A DNA stretch of 64,000 bases from Streptococcus bovimastitidis. Its GTDB lineage: Bacteria; Bacillota; Bacilli; Lactobacillales; Streptococcaceae. Where the stretch lies: positions 186,001-250,000 of the forward strand of contig NZ_LZDD01000001.1 of NCBI RefSeq assembly GCF_001885095.1, written 5' to 3'. Of the stretch, positions 1-9,296 are shown one piece after another (position 1 is the stretch's first letter; each line of letters opens with the position of its first letter). Under the pieces are notes generated by a model. The model had not been told where the DNA came from. It was given only the letters and a program-made list of their open reading frames with translations, and ran no database searches. The position numbers and the translations under genes are program-made.

Positions 1-1407
1 GATATGTTCATCACTATCTTTGAAGGAATGGAAGATAACCCATACATGCAAGAACGTGCAGCGGATATTAAAGACGTTGCCAAACGTGTCTTAGCACACC
101 TTTTAGGCGTTAAGTTACCTAACCCAGCGACTATCAATGAAGAATCAATCGTCATTGCACATGACTTGACACCTTCAGATACTGCTCAATTAAATAAACA
201 ATTTGTTAAAGCTTTTGTTACTAACATCGGTGGTCGTACAAGTCACTCTGCTATCATGGCACGTACACTTGAAATTGCTGCTGTTTTAGGAACAAACGAT
301 ATCACAAAACGTGTTAATGATGGAGACATGGTTGCCGTTAACGGGATTACTGGTGAAGTTATCATCAACCCAAGTGAAGAACAAATTGTTGCCTTTAAAG
401 AAGCTGGTGCAGCTTATGCTAAACAAAAAGCAGAATGGGCTCTCTTAAAAGATGCTGAAACAGTAACTGCTGATGGCAAACATTTTGAATTAGCAGCCAA
501 TATTGGAACACCAAAAGACGTTGAAGGAGTCAACGATAATGGTGCTGAAGCAGTTGGTCTCTATCGTACAGAATTCCTTTACATGGATTCACAAGATTTC
601 CCAACTGAAGATGAACAATATGAAGCTTATAAAGCTGTTTTAGAAGGAATGAATGGCAAACCAGTTGTGGTTCGTACAATGGACATCGGTGGTGATAAGG
701 AGTTACCATACTTTGACCTTCCTAAAGAAATGAATCCTTTCTTGGGATATCGTGCGCTTCGTATCTCAATTTCTGAAACAGGGGATGCTATGTTCCGTAC
801 ACAAATGCGTGCTTTATTACGTGCATCTGTTCACGGACAACTTCGTATCATGTTCCCAATGGTTGCACTTTTGAAAGAATTCCGTGCAGCAAAAGCTGTC
901 TTCGATGAAGAAAAAGCTAAACTTGAAGCAGAAGGTATCGCAGTTGCCGATGACATCCAAGTTGGTATCATGATTGAAATCCCTGCAGCGGCAATGTTGG
1001 CTGACCAATTTGCTAAAGAAGTTGACTTCTTCTCAATTGGAACAAACGACTTAATTCAATACACAATGGCTGCTGACCGTATGAACGAACAAGTATCATA
1101 CCTTTACCAACCATATAACCCATCAATCCTACGTTTAATCAACAACGTAATTAAATCAGCACATGCTGAAGGTAAATGGGCTGGTATGTGTGGCGAAATG
1201 GCAGGAGATCAACAAGCTGTTCCATTACTTGTGGGTATGGGCTTAGATGAATTCTCTATGTCAGCTACATCTGTATTACGGACACGTAGCTTAATGAAAA
1301 CTTTAGATACAGCTAAAATGCGTGAATACGCACAACGTGCTTTAACTGAATGCTCAACAGCTGAAGAAGTACTTGAGTTAGCAAAAGTATATCTACCAGA
1401 AGCTTAA
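1..1407 (+). CDS. ptsI: PTS enzyme I (PEP-protein phosphotransferase), 5'-truncated by window edge
   Basis: Enzyme I takes phosphate from phosphoenolpyruvate and passes it to HPr, the first step of all PTS sugar uptake; it is cytoplasmic. The reading frame is open from the first base, so the true start lies upstream; about 468 residues are present and roughly the first 110 of the usual ~577 are missing. The phosphohistidine motif [12 protein letters not shown] is visible (His codon 244-246), as are the PEP-binding signature around [19 protein letters not shown] and the GMCGEMAGD motif with the conserved active-site Cys of the C-terminal barrel. ptsH (HPr) would be expected just upstream, outside the window. 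A hairpin follows the stop. Identity is very secure. Confidence 0.97.
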   Translation, partial: DMFITIFEGMEDNPYMQERAADIKDVAKRVLAHLLGVKLPNPATINEESIVIAHDLTPSDTAQLNKQFVKAFVTNIGGRTSHSAIMARTLEIAAVLGTNDITKRVNDGDMVAVNGITGEVIINPSEEQIVAFKEAGAAYAKQKAEWALLKDAETVTADGKHFELAANIGTPKDVEGVNDNGAEAVGLYRTEFLYMDSQDFPTEDEQYEAYKAVLEGMNGKPVVVRTMDIGGDKELPYFDLPKEMNPFLGYRALRISISETGDAMFRTQMRALLRASVHGQLRIMFPMVALLKEFRAAKAVFDEEKAKLEAEGIAVADDIQVGIMIEIPAAAMLADQFAKEVDFFSIGTNDLIQYTMAADRMNEQVSYLYQPYNPSILRLINNVIKSAHAEGKWAGMCGEMAGDQQAVPLLVGMGLDEFSMSATSVLRTRSLMKTLDTAKMREYAQRALTECSTAEEVLELAKVYLPEA

Positions 1408-1411
1408 TTAT

Positions 1412-1438
1412 AAGGAGTTGGGAAACCAACTTCTTTTT
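1412..1438 (+). terminator. Rho-independent terminator after ptsI
   Basis: An 8-bp stem (GGAGTTGG with CCAACTTC, one G-U pair) with a GAAA-type loop is followed by a T run. It begins 5 nt after the ptsI stop and separates ptsI from gapN. Confidence 0.8.
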
Positions 1439-1501
1439 ATGTACTCAACTATTTGAAGTATAAAGTTTTTATAATCTTCTGACAATTATCATATCAGAAG
1501 A

Positions 1502-1529
1502 TTGAAATATCCTGAAAAAGTGATAGAAT
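1502..1529 (+). promoter_or_regulatory. Putative gapN promoter
   Basis: TTGAAA at 1502-1507 and TAGAAT at 1524-1529 are separated by 16 bp, 32 bp before the gapN start. gapN has its own promoter if this is right, since a terminator lies between it and ptsI. Confidence 0.5.
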
Positions 1530-1560
1530 AGTTGTATTATCTAAAAAGGAGATAAGTAAA

Positions 1561-2988
1561 TTGACTAAACAGTATAAAAATCTTGTCAACGGAGAGTGGA
1601 AACTTTCTGAAAATGAAATCAAAATCTATGCTCCGGCTACAGGGGAAGAACTCGGCTCTGTACCTGCCATGTCTACAGAAGAAGTAGACTTCGTCTATGA
1701 ATCTGCTAAAAAAGCTTTTCCAGTATGGCGTGAACTATCTTATGTTGAACGAGCAGCAATTTTACACAAAGCAGCGGATATCCTAGTTCGTGATGCTGAA
1801 AAAATTGGTGCGGTTCTTTCAAAAGAAGTTGCTAAAGGTCATAAAGCAGCAGTAAGCGAAGTTGTTCGTACAGCTGAGATTATCAACTATGCTGCTGAAG
1901 AAGGTATCCGTATGGAAGGTGAAGTACTTGAAGGCGGAAGTTTTGAAGCATCAAGCAAGAAAAAAATTGCAATTGTTCGTCATGAACCTGTTGGTCTCGT
2001 TTTGGCTATTTCACCATTTAACTACCCAATCAATTTAGCGGGTTCTAAAATTGCTCCAGCTCTTATCGCTGGTAATGTTGTAGCCCTTAAACCACCAACA
2101 CAAGGTTCAATTTCTGGACTTTTATTAGCTGAAGTATTTGCTGAAGCTGGTGTACCTGCTGGTGTCTTTAACACAATTACAGGACGTGGTTCAGTCATTG
2201 GTGACTACATTGTAGAACATGAAGCTGTTAACTTCATCAACTTTACAGGTTCAACTCCAGTTGGAGAACGGATTGGTCAATTGGCAGGTATGCGCCCAAT
2301 CATGTTAGAACTTGGTGGTAAAGACTCTGCGATTGTTCTAGAAGATGCTGATTTAGCATTAGCAGCAAAAAATATCGTTGCAGGTGCCTTTGGTTATTCA
2401 GGACAACGTTGTACAGCTGTTAAACGTGTATTAGTAATGGATTCAGTTGCGGATGATCTTGAAAAACATGTTTGTGACCTTGTTTCTAAATTATCTGTCG
2501 GTATGCCAGCTGATAATGCTGATATCACTCCATTGATTGATACAAAAGCGGCTGATTTTGTTGAAGGTCTGATTAATGACGCAACTGACAAAGGTGCCAA
2601 AGCCTTAACTGAAATCAAACGTGAAGATAATTTGATTTCACCAGTAGTCTTTGATAATGTGACGACTGATATGCGTTTAGCTTGGGAAGAACCATTTGGA
2701 CCAGTCTTACCATTCATCCGTGTTAAATCTGTTGAAGAAGCTATCGAAATTTCAAATGCTTCAGAATATGGTTTGCAAGCTTCTGTCTTTACAAATAATT
2801 TCCCTAATGCCTTTGCTATTGCAGAGCAATTGGAAGTTGGAACAGTTCATCTTAACAACAAAACCCAACGTGGTACAGATAACTTCCCATTCTTAGGAGC
2901 TAAGAAATCTGGTGCAGGCGTTCAAGGTGTTAAATACTCAATCGATGCTATGACCAACTTAAAATCAATTGTTTTTGACATTGCATAA
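1561..2988 (+). CDS. gapN: NADP-dependent non-phosphorylating glyceraldehyde-3-phosphate dehydrogenase
   Basis: GapN oxidises glyceraldehyde-3-phosphate directly to 3-phosphoglycerate and makes NADPH, bypassing one ATP-forming step of glycolysis. In streptococci it is a main NADPH source because the oxidative pentose phosphate branch is often missing. The 475-residue protein has the aldehyde dehydrogenase fold with catalytic Cys284 in GQRCTAVKR and Glu250 in LELGGKD, the family length and positions. The start codon is TTG at 1561, supported by AAGGAG 10 nt upstream. The gene is monocistronic between two terminators. ptsI-gapN adjacency is a familiar streptococcal arrangement. Confidence 0.96.
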   Translation: MTKQYKNLVNGEWKLSENEIKIYAPATGEELGSVPAMSTEEVDFVYESAKKAFPVWRELSYVERAAILHKAADILVRDAEKIGAVLSKEVAKGHKAAVSEVVRTAEIINYAAEEGIRMEGEVLEGGSFEASSKKKIAIVRHEPVGLVLAISPFNYPINLAGSKIAPALIAGNVVALKPPTQGSISGLLLAEVFAEAGVPAGVFNTITGRGSVIGDYIVEHEAVNFINFTGSTPVGERIGQLAGMRPIMLELGGKDSAIVLEDADLALAAKNIVAGAFGYSGQRCTAVKRVLVMDSVADDLEKHVCDLVSKLSVGMPADNADITPLIDTKAADFVEGLINDATDKGAKALTEIKREDNLISPVVFDNVTTDMRLAWEEPFGPVLPFIRVKSVEEAIEISNASEYGLQASVFTNNFPNAFAIAEQLEVGTVHLNNKTQRGTDNFPFLGAKKSGAGVQGVKYSIDAMTNLKSIVFDIA

Positions 2989-3023
2989 TCAAGTATTGAA
3001 GTTGATATAAAAATAAGTTTATT

Positions 3024-3066
3024 AAAAACTAGTTATTCCCTTTTCGGATTAGTTAGTTTTTTTTTT
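3024..3066 (+). terminator. Terminator after gapN
   Basis: An imperfect ~15-bp stem (AAAACTAGTTATTCC with GGATTAGTTAGTTTT, two G-U pairs and one mismatch) with a short loop runs straight into a long T tract. Confidence 0.8.
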
Positions 3067-3194
3067 GACAACTAAAGGTTATTTTATTAATTTTTTTATA
3101 ATTTAATAATTTTCTGATGATAAAATTTGGAATATTCATTTCTTTTTTGGGATTCTTGTGTTAAACTAATGGTACAGTTTTATAAGGAGAAACA

Positions 3195-4487
3195 ATGAAG
3201 AAACTTTCATATATAATCATGACACTTTTTCTCATTTTGGGATTAAGTCTTTCAGCATTTCTTTTTCATGAAAGATATATTCAAGACCGAATTCATAAGG
3301 TTATTAGGCAAGAGAAAAGAGTCTTAAAAGAAGAAGGAGCCTATCAGTCATTAGAAATTATAAAACAAGGAAATGTTGACTTTTACTATTATGCTCCCTT
3401 AAAAAATAATGCCGATTTTTACCAAGGAAATTTACCACTATCATTATATAAAGAGAAAAGATCAGATTCTGAATTTGTTCTGATCATCCCGAAATTCACT
3501 AAAAGTACCTTGAAAAATGTTAAACGAGCTAGTATTCATCAAGTAACTTATCGCAAGGGATTCTTAAAAGTGACTAAGAAATCTGACAAGGTTATCAGTA
3601 GCTATCATGTCACCAATGACTATCAGCAATTTCGAGTGACAGATTTGGTTAATGGTCATATAGACCGGATAGCTGAGGAAATTAATAAATTAGATCCAGA
3701 AACTGTATTTGATCCAACACTTACAGGTAATCTAACAGAGAAAAATGGTGTTTTAAGTGATTCCCTTAAAATAGATGATAATGGTATTGTTGTCCAGGAT
3801 AAAAAAGAGATACCATTCCAAAATCTATTTGACGTTATTAACCCTAGCTTTTTAAGTGGAAAAACAAACCGTGCCTATGAAGCTTATCAAGAGAAGAAAA
3901 AAGAAGAAGCAGCAGCAAAAGTTGCTCACGAAAAAATGGTAGCTCTAACTTTTGATGATGGACCAAATCCGGAGACAACCCCTCGAGTATTAGAATTATT
4001 AGCTAAATATGGGGCAAAAGCAACTTTCTTTATGCTAGGATCTAAAGTCGTAGCAAATCAGGAACTTGTCAAAAAAGTACATGATAATGGAAATGAAATT
4101 GGGAATCACTCCTGGGACCATCCTAATCTAACCAAACTTGCTCCAGAGCAAATTCAAAATCAAGTTCAATCTACTAATGATGCCATTGCTAAGGCTTGTG
4201 GACAAAAACCTCTTTATTTAAGACCACCTTATGGTGCGACAAATGAAGTTGTCAAAAAAGCAGCAGCCATGAATCAGATGCTTTGGACTGTAGATACAAG
4301 GGATTGGGATAATCACAATACCCAAGCCATGATGGCAAATATCAAAAATCAATTGCAACCTGGTGGTGTCATTCTGATGCATGATATACATAAAACGACG
4401 GTCGATGCCCTACCGACGATTTTAGAATATTTGAAAAAAGAAGGCTATAAGTGTGTTACTGTTAGTCAGTTAATGGGACATAGTTAA
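3195..4487 (+). CDS. pgdA: Membrane-anchored polysaccharide (peptidoglycan GlcNAc) deacetylase, PgdA-like
   Basis: This 430-residue protein starts with an N-terminal membrane anchor (about residues 5-24), followed by a ~220-residue extracellular region and a C-terminal NodB-type deacetylase domain. All catalytic motifs are seen: TFDDGP (252-257, metal ligand Asp255), NHSWDHP (His305 and His309), RPPYG, DTRDW and LMHDIH. The Asp-His-His triad binds the metal. PgdA-type enzymes remove acetyl groups from GlcNAc in peptidoglycan and give lysozyme resistance; that exact substrate is inferred from family and genus, not from sequence. The start has AAGGAG 8 nt upstream. It is convergent with the helicase gene and shares its terminator. 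Confidence 0.85.
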   Translation: MKKLSYIIMTLFLILGLSLSAFLFHERYIQDRIHKVIRQEKRVLKEEGAYQSLEIIKQGNVDFYYYAPLKNNADFYQGNLPLSLYKEKRSDSEFVLIIPKFTKSTLKNVKRASIHQVTYRKGFLKVTKKSDKVISSYHVTNDYQQFRVTDLVNGHIDRIAEEINKLDPETVFDPTLTGNLTEKNGVLSDSLKIDDNGIVVQDKKEIPFQNLFDVINPSFLSGKTNRAYEAYQEKKKEEAAAKVAHEKMVALTFDDGPNPETTPRVLELLAKYGAKATFFMLGSKVVANQELVKKVHDNGNEIGNHSWDHPNLTKLAPEQIQNQVQSTNDAIAKACGQKPLYLRPPYGATNEVVKKAAAMNQMLWTVDTRDWDNHNTQAMMANIKNQLQPGGVILMHDIHKTTVDALPTILEYLKKEGYKCVTVSQLMGHS

Positions 4488-4500
4488 GTCAACAGTAAGA

Positions 4501-4541
4501 AAAGTGAGTCTGGGATATTCTATCCTAGACTCACTTTTTTC
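4501..4541. terminator. Bidirectional terminator between convergent genes
   Basis: A long stem (GTGAGTCTGGGATA with TATCCTAGACTCAC) has A residues before and T residues after, so it can stop transcripts from the deacetylase on the plus strand and the helicase on the minus strand. Confidence 0.85.
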
Positions 4542-4553
4542 GGGGGTTAACTT

Positions 4554-5636
4554 TTATTTTCTTATTAATTCTTGATTTCGTAAAGTTAGTTCAGAAACCT
4601 GAGCAAATTTTTTCAGTTTTTTGATATCTTCAGGATGGTTAACTAAGGTGATAACACTACCTGCTTTACCCATACGACCAGTTCTACCCGCTCGGTGCGT
4701 ATAATTCTCTTTGTCACGAGCAACTTCAAACTGAATAACATATTCTAATTGGTCGATATCAATTCCACGGGCCACTAAATCGGTAGCCAATAATAAGGGG
4801 ATTTGATGGTTTTTGAATTTTTCTAAAATGGTTTTGCGGAATTTAACATTGACATCACTGGCGAGTGATACCGCATTAGTACCCATAAATTGTAATTTTT
4901 CTTCAGTTGCACCTAAATCAGAGAGACTGTTAAAAAAGACTAAGGCTCTAAAATCAGGAATATTAGCAAATTTACGTAAAAGATCAAGACGATCTCTTTT
5001 GTCAACTTGAATATAAAAGTGTTCTAAATTACTTAAACCTTCTCCTGTTAAGTCAATGGTCTGAGTGCCTGTTTCGAGGACATCTTTAGAGACTTTATCA
5101 GTTGCACTCATATAAATCATTTGATGGTCACGAGGAACATGGTGAGTTATTTTTTGAACAAAGCGGAATTGTGAATCACCCAAGAGCTCATCAAATTCAT
5201 CTAGAATGATGGTGTCTACATTCATCATCTTAATTTTTTTATGTTGAATTAATTCATAGACCCGGCCAGGTGTTCCAATAATTATTTGTGGCCCTTTTTT
5301 TAAGCGTTCAATTTGACGTTTTTGACTAGTTCCAGAAATAAAGAGTTGAGCAACTAGGTTTAGTGGCTCTGCCCATTCTTTTGTCACTTCGAAAATTTGT
5401 CCAGCTAACTCGGTGTTTGGGGCTAAAATTAAGAGCTGTTGTGCTTTTTTCGACTCAATCTTTAAGAGGCTTGGAAGAAGATAAGCCAAGGTTTTTCCTG
5501 TTCCTGTTGGACTAATTCCTAAGATATTTTGACCATTCAAGATAGGTTGAAAAACAGCTTCTTGAATTGCTGTAAAATGATTAAATTGGCGTTCTAATAG
5601 TTGATCTTGCCAGATTTGGGGTAATTTAGTAATCAT
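4554..5636 (-). CDS. Short DEAD-box ATP-dependent RNA helicase, YfmL-like
   Basis: The 360-residue protein is a minimal two-domain RNA helicase without a C-terminal extension. Motifs in order are: Q-motif region (FTAIQ), motif I SPTGTGKT, TPGR (Ib), motif II as DEFD rather than DEAD, motif III SAT, ATDLVARGIDI (V) and HRAGRTGRMGK (VI). Length and minimal architecture resemble the YfmL group, which has been linked to ribosome assembly and cold growth in Bacillus; the link here is by family only. The gene is alone on the minus strand between the deacetylase and udk. Helicase function is secure; the subgroup is tentative. Confidence 0.88.
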   Translation of the reverse strand: MITKLPQIWQDQLLERQFNHFTAIQEAVFQPILNGQNILGISPTGTGKTLAYLLPSLLKIESKKAQQLLILAPNTELAGQIFEVTKEWAEPLNLVAQLFISGTSQKRQIERLKKGPQIIIGTPGRVYELIQHKKIKMMNVDTIILDEFDELLGDSQFRFVQKITHHVPRDHQMIYMSATDKVSKDVLETGTQTIDLTGEGLSNLEHFYIQVDKRDRLDLLRKFANIPDFRALVFFNSLSDLGATEEKLQFMGTNAVSLASDVNVKFRKTILEKFKNHQIPLLLATDLVARGIDIDQLEYVIQFEVARDKENYTHRAGRTGRMGKAGSVITLVNHPEDIKKLKKFAQVSELTLRNQELIRK

Positions 5637-5747
5637 GTGTATTCCTTTATCTTTAATACTTCCATTATAGCATGAAAAAGCCTAAGTTCCTAAAAATGCC
5701 AGTCTACTATTTATTAATCAGAATAGATAGCAAATTGATGGGAAATT

Positions 5748-5756
5748 TGGTAAAAT
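5748..5756 (+). promoter_or_regulatory. Extended -10 promoter for udk-DUF1294
   Basis: TGGTAAAAT is an extended -10 element 32 bp before the udk start. No good -35 is seen, as is common for streptococcal extended -10 promoters. Confidence 0.45.
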
Positions 5757-5787
5757 ATACCGAAGACTTTTAGAGACGGAGTAACAC

Positions 5788-6423
5788 ATGCACAAGAAAC
5801 CCATTATTATCGGTGTAACAGGTGGTTCTGGAGGCGGAAAAACGAGTGTATCCAGAGCAATCTTGGATAGTTTTCCAAATGCTCGTATTGCCATGATTCA
5901 ACATGACTCTTATTACCGAGATCAGGCTCATCTCAGTTTTGAAGAACGTGTCAAAACTAACTATGACCACCCACTGGCTTTTGAGACAGATTTTATGATT
6001 GAGCAATTAAAAGAATTGTTGCAAGGTCGTCCAGTCGATATTCCGGTTTATGACTACAAAGCTCATACCAGAAGTGATAAGACTTTTAGACAAGAGCCCC
6101 AAGATGTTATTATCGTTGAAGGGATTCTTGTATTAGAAGATGAACGTTTGCGTGAATTAATGGATATCAAATTATTTGTTGATACGGATGATGATATCCG
6201 GATTATCCGTCGGATTAAACGCGATATGATGGAACGTGGTCGAAGTTTAGATAGTATTATTGAGCAATATACGACAGTTGTTAAGCCAATGTACCACCAA
6301 TTTATTGAACCAAGTAAACGTTATGCTGATATTATTGTGCCTGAAGGGGTAAGTAATGTTGTCGCTATTGATTTAATCAATACTAAAATTGCTAGTATCC
6401 TAGCAGAACACCAAGGAGAGTAA
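5788..6423 (+). CDS. udk: Uridine kinase
   Basis: Udk phosphorylates uridine and cytidine to UMP and CMP in pyrimidine salvage. The 211-residue protein has the P-loop GGSGGGKTS at residues 12-20, the HDSYY substrate motif near residue 40 and the [12 protein letters not shown] lid segment, all typical of uridine kinase and distinct from phosphoribulokinase. The start at 5788 has GACGGAG 8 nt upstream. The next gene starts 1 nt after the stop, so the two are probably co-transcribed. Confidence 0.95.
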   Translation: MHKKPIIIGVTGGSGGGKTSVSRAILDSFPNARIAMIQHDSYYRDQAHLSFEERVKTNYDHPLAFETDFMIEQLKELLQGRPVDIPVYDYKAHTRSDKTFRQEPQDVIIVEGILVLEDERLRELMDIKLFVDTDDDIRIIRRIKRDMMERGRSLDSIIEQYTTVVKPMYHQFIEPSKRYADIIVPEGVSNVVAIDLINTKIASILAEHQGE

Positions 6424-6424
6424 G

Positions 6425-6703
6425 ATGGTCATCGCCCTTTTAAGTATATTATTAACATGGAACATTGTTGTTTTTGCCTTATACGGCATTGACAAGCGCA
6501 AAGCTATAAAGGACCAATGGCGTATTTCAGAACGGACATTGATTCTTTCAGCCCTTTTCTTTGGCGGTTTCGGTGCACTTTTAGGTGGCAAACTTTTCCA
6601 TCATAAGACTCAAAAATGGTACTTCCAAGTTTCTTGGTATCTAGGCATTGCAATTATCTTTGTAGCAGCCTATTATATTTATGTTTATTTTTTCCAAAAA
6701 TAG
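6425..6703 (+). CDS. Small membrane protein, DUF1294 family
   Basis: The 92-residue protein has two or three membrane segments (about 2-20, 40-58 and 70-88). The central motif YGIDKRKA followed by RISERTLILSALFFGG and GGKLFHHKT is characteristic of DUF1294. No biochemical function is established for the family. It starts 1 nt after udk with the ribosome binding site AAGGAG inside the end of udk, so it is translationally linked. Confidence 0.85.
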   Translation: MVIALLSILLTWNIVVFALYGIDKRKAIKDQWRISERTLILSALFFGGFGALLGGKLFHHKTQKWYFQVSWYLGIAIIFVAAYYIYVYFFQK

Positions 6704-6715
6704 AATAGCAGAGCA

Positions 6716-6745
6716 AGCCAGGGCTATATGTCTTGGCTTTTTACT
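6716..6745 (+). terminator. Terminator after udk operon
   Basis: An 8-bp stem (AGCCAGGG with TCTTGGCT, two G-U pairs) with an 8-nt loop is followed by TTTTTA. Moderate strength. Confidence 0.55.
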
Positions 6746-6789
6746 TGCTCTTGGTGAGAAAAGTAAATCTTAAAGAAAAAGGCAAGGTA

Positions 6790-6798
6790 TGATATAAT
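6790..6798 (+). promoter_or_regulatory. Extended -10 promoter abutting the start codon
   Basis: TGATATAAT (TG at 6790-6791, TATAAT at 6793-6798) ends 6 nt before the ATG at 6805, so the expected +1 is at or next to the A of the start codon. There is no room for a ribosome binding site, which suggests a leaderless transcript. Confidence 0.7.
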
Positions 6799-6804
6799 AG
6801 AACA

Positions 6805-7302
6805 ATGAATATGACCATTAAAGAAATGAATTATCAATTAATGATTGAACAGGCAAAAGCCCTGTTTGCTAATGAAAGCAATGCCTTGGCTAATCTATCA
6901 AATGCCAGTGCTTTATTAATGACCACCTTGCCAAACTCGGTCTTTACCGGTTTTTACTTATTTGATGGTCAAGAATTAATTTTAGGTCCCTTTCAAGGAG
7001 GCGTTTCCTGTGTCCATATCCCTTTAGGTAAAGGTGTTTGTGGTCAGGCTGCTTTGGAAGAAAAGACTTTAATTGTTGCGGATGTTACCAAACATGCCAA
7101 TTATATTTCCTGTGATTCCAAGGCCCGTAGTGAAATCGTCATCCCCATCTTTAAGAATCAGAAGTTATTAGGTGTTCTTGATTTGGATTCTGAATTGGTT
7201 GACGATTATGATCAGGTGGATAAACAGTATTTGGAAGCCTTTTTGGAAATCTTAGTCCAAGCTAGCCGCTTTAATTTTGAAATGTTTGGAGTTGAAAGCT
7301 AA
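6805..7302 (+). CDS. GAF-domain free methionine-(R)-sulfoxide reductase (fRMsr)
   Basis: The 165-residue protein is a single GAF domain. It carries the three conserved cysteines of fRMsr enzymes: Cys69 in GGVSCVH, Cys79 in GKGVCGQ and Cys103 in YISCDSKARSE, with the family spacing (10 and 24 residues). The enzyme reduces free methionine-R-sulfoxide, repairing oxidised methionine. The stop overlaps the dnaX start (TAATG), so the two are co-translated. The start is unusual: ATG 6805 lies at the predicted transcription start and no Shine-Dalgarno is present; internal Met codons at residues 3 and 8 are alternatives but would shorten the conserved N-terminus. Confidence 0.85.
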   Translation: MNMTIKEMNYQLMIEQAKALFANESNALANLSNASALLMTTLPNSVFTGFYLFDGQELILGPFQGGVSCVHIPLGKGVCGQAALEEKTLIVADVTKHANYISCDSKARSEIVIPIFKNQKLLGVLDLDSELVDDYDQVDKQYLEAFLEILVQASRFNFEMFGVES

Positions 7303-8984
7303 TGTATCAAGCCCTATATCGAAAATATCGCAGTCAGACTTTTTCCGAAATGGTTGGGCAAAAAGTCGTATCGACAACCTTGAAACAAGCAGTAGCCAGC
7401 GGGAAAATTAGCCACGCTTACCTTTTCTCTGGACCAAGAGGAACAGGGAAAACATCGGCTGCTAAAATTTTTGCCAAGGCCATGAACTGTCCGAACCAAG
7501 TGGATGGGGAACCATGTAATAACTGTGATATCTGTCATGATATTACCAATGGTAGTTTAGAGGATGTCATTGAAATCGATGCCGCTTCAAATAACGGTGT
7601 CGATGAAATTCGCGACATTCGGGATAAATCGACCTATGCTCCAAGTCGTGCCACCTATAAAGTTTACATCATTGATGAGGTTCACATGTTATCAACGGGA
7701 GCCTTTAATGCCCTCTTGAAAACCTTGGAAGAACCGACTGAAAATGTTGTCTTTATTTTAGCAACAACAGAACTTCACAAAATTCCAGCGACCATCTTAT
7801 CTCGGGTCCAACGCTTTGAGTTCAAGTCTATCAAACAAAATGATATTGCCAATCACATGGCTTGGATTTTAGAGATAGAAGACATTCCTTATGAAGAGGG
7901 AGCTCTAGATTTAATTGCCCGCCGTGCTGAGGGTGGTATGCGTGATGCCTTGTCCATTTTGGATCAGGCTCTCAGTTTATCTTCTGAGGACCAAGTGGAT
8001 TTGGCCATTGCTGAAGAGATCACAGGTTCAATTAGCTTAGCGGCACTGGATACTTATGTTTTTGAGATTAAACAAAAGAATGCTCAAGAAGCCCTTGCTC
8101 AACTGGCCACTATTTTCGAAAATGGCAAGAGCATGAGTCGTTTTGCTACTGACTTATTAACCTATTTGAGAGATCTCCTTTTGGCTAAAGCTGGCTCGGA
8201 TTTGTACTTCCAGTCTCAGCATTTTCAAGATAACCTGCAACTCAATAGCCAGGAAATTTTTGCCATGATTGCGACCATTACCCATTATTTGCCGGAAATT
8301 AAAAAAGGGTCTCATCCTCGCATTTATGCGGAAATGATGACTATTGCTTTGGCGAATCCTGACGAGGTCAGCAGCCTAGAAGCATCGCCAGATTTGGTGG
8401 TCCAGTTAGAAAGTCTCAGGACCGAAGTAGCGCTGCTAAAAGAATCCATTGAGAAAATGGAATCTCAGGGACTTCAGGGAACAAGCCAGTCCTCAAGTCC
8501 GGTTAGAGCTGTTAAGAGTCGTCAATCCTTCACCTACAAGGTGGATCGTCAAAAAATCTTGACCATCATGGAAGAAACGGTTCAAGATAGTGAGAAATCA
8601 CGACAATATTTAGAATCCTTAAAATCAGTTTGGAATGAAATCCTAGATTCGATTTCAGCCCAAGATCGGGCCTTACTTTTAGGGTCAGAACCTGTTTTAG
8701 CTAATGGTGAGAATGCCATTCTTGCCTTTGAAGCTGCCTTTAATGCTGAACAAGCCATGAATCGAAAAGATTTAAATGATATTTTTGGCAATATAATGAG
8801 TAAAGCAGCTGGTTTTTCACCAAATATCTTGGCTGTTCCTCGAGCTGATTTTAATCATATCCGAAGCGAATTTGCTAAACAGATGAAATCGCAGTCGCAG
8901 GAAATGGTTGAGGAAAAGTCGGTGACTGAAATCCCGGAAGGTTTTGACTTTTTAATGGATAAAATTAAAACAACAGAAGATTAA
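7302..8984 (+). CDS. dnaX: DNA polymerase III subunit gamma/tau
   Basis: DnaX is the clamp-loader ATPase that loads the sliding clamp and holds the replicative polymerase. The 560-residue protein has Walker A GPRGTGKT at residues 44-51, the four-Cys zinc module CPNQ...CNNCDIC, Walker B IIDEVHML, sensor 1 ATTE and the arginine-finger SRV motif. About 180 C-terminal residues form the less conserved tau part. It starts inside the stop of the preceding gene. Identity is secure. Confidence 0.97.
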   Translation: MYQALYRKYRSQTFSEMVGQKVVSTTLKQAVASGKISHAYLFSGPRGTGKTSAAKIFAKAMNCPNQVDGEPCNNCDICHDITNGSLEDVIEIDAASNNGVDEIRDIRDKSTYAPSRATYKVYIIDEVHMLSTGAFNALLKTLEEPTENVVFILATTELHKIPATILSRVQRFEFKSIKQNDIANHMAWILEIEDIPYEEGALDLIARRAEGGMRDALSILDQALSLSSEDQVDLAIAEEITGSISLAALDTYVFEIKQKNAQEALAQLATIFENGKSMSRFATDLLTYLRDLLLAKAGSDLYFQSQHFQDNLQLNSQEIFAMIATITHYLPEIKKGSHPRIYAEMMTIALANPDEVSSLEASPDLVVQLESLRTEVALLKESIEKMESQGLQGTSQSSSPVRAVKSRQSFTYKVDRQKILTIMEETVQDSEKSRQYLESLKSVWNEILDSISAQDRALLLGSEPVLANGENAILAFEAAFNAEQAMNRKDLNDIFGNIMSKAAGFSPNILAVPRADFNHIRSEFAKQMKSQSQEMVEEKSVTEIPEGFDFLMDKIKTTED

Positions 8985-9077
8985 AAAAAGAGATGGGCGG
9001 AAGTGAACTAGTCCCCAAGAGTTAGTTTTTTTTTCTAACTTTTGAGGGGCAGTTCAGAAGACCCCATTCTCTTTTTA
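8984..9077. terminator. Large nested hairpin terminator after dnaX
   Basis: An outer stem (AAAAAGAGATGGG with CCCCATTCTCTTTTT) encloses a GAACT/AGTTC stem and a central stem (CCCCAAGAGTTAG with CTAACTTTTGAGGGG) around a T-rich loop. The whole ~90 bp folds as nested stems with T tracts in both orientations. Confidence 0.7.
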
Positions 9078-9092
9078 TGATAGAATACCAAT

Positions 9093-9296
9093 ATGACAAT
9101 TAGACAATTTATCATTATTACTTTTATTTGTGCTTTTGAAACTTATTTTTTCAATGATGCTTTGATGTCGGGGGATTACCTTTTTGCGACTTTTTGGGGC
9201 TTTCTCCTAGTTAGAGATTTGCGTAAGGCTTATAATATCCAAAAATTCACTCAGTCGATTTTGAAAGCGACTAAGGTTACCAAGAAGAAAGACTAA
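9093..9296 (+). CDS. Small membrane protein, DUF3272-like
   Basis: The 67-residue protein has one or two hydrophobic segments (about 4-20 and 28-42) and a basic C-terminus ending in lysines. Its position between dnaX and birA matches the streptococcal small protein known as DUF3272. No function is known. Its last 20 bases overlap the 3' end of the convergent birA gene. No clear ribosome binding site precedes the ATG; an AT-rich GATAGAAT box lies only about 10 nt upstream, so this transcript may also have a very short leader. Confidence 0.6.
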   Translation: MTIRQFIIITFICAFETYFFNDALMSGDYLFATFWGFLLVRDLRKAYNIQKFTQSILKATKVTKKKD

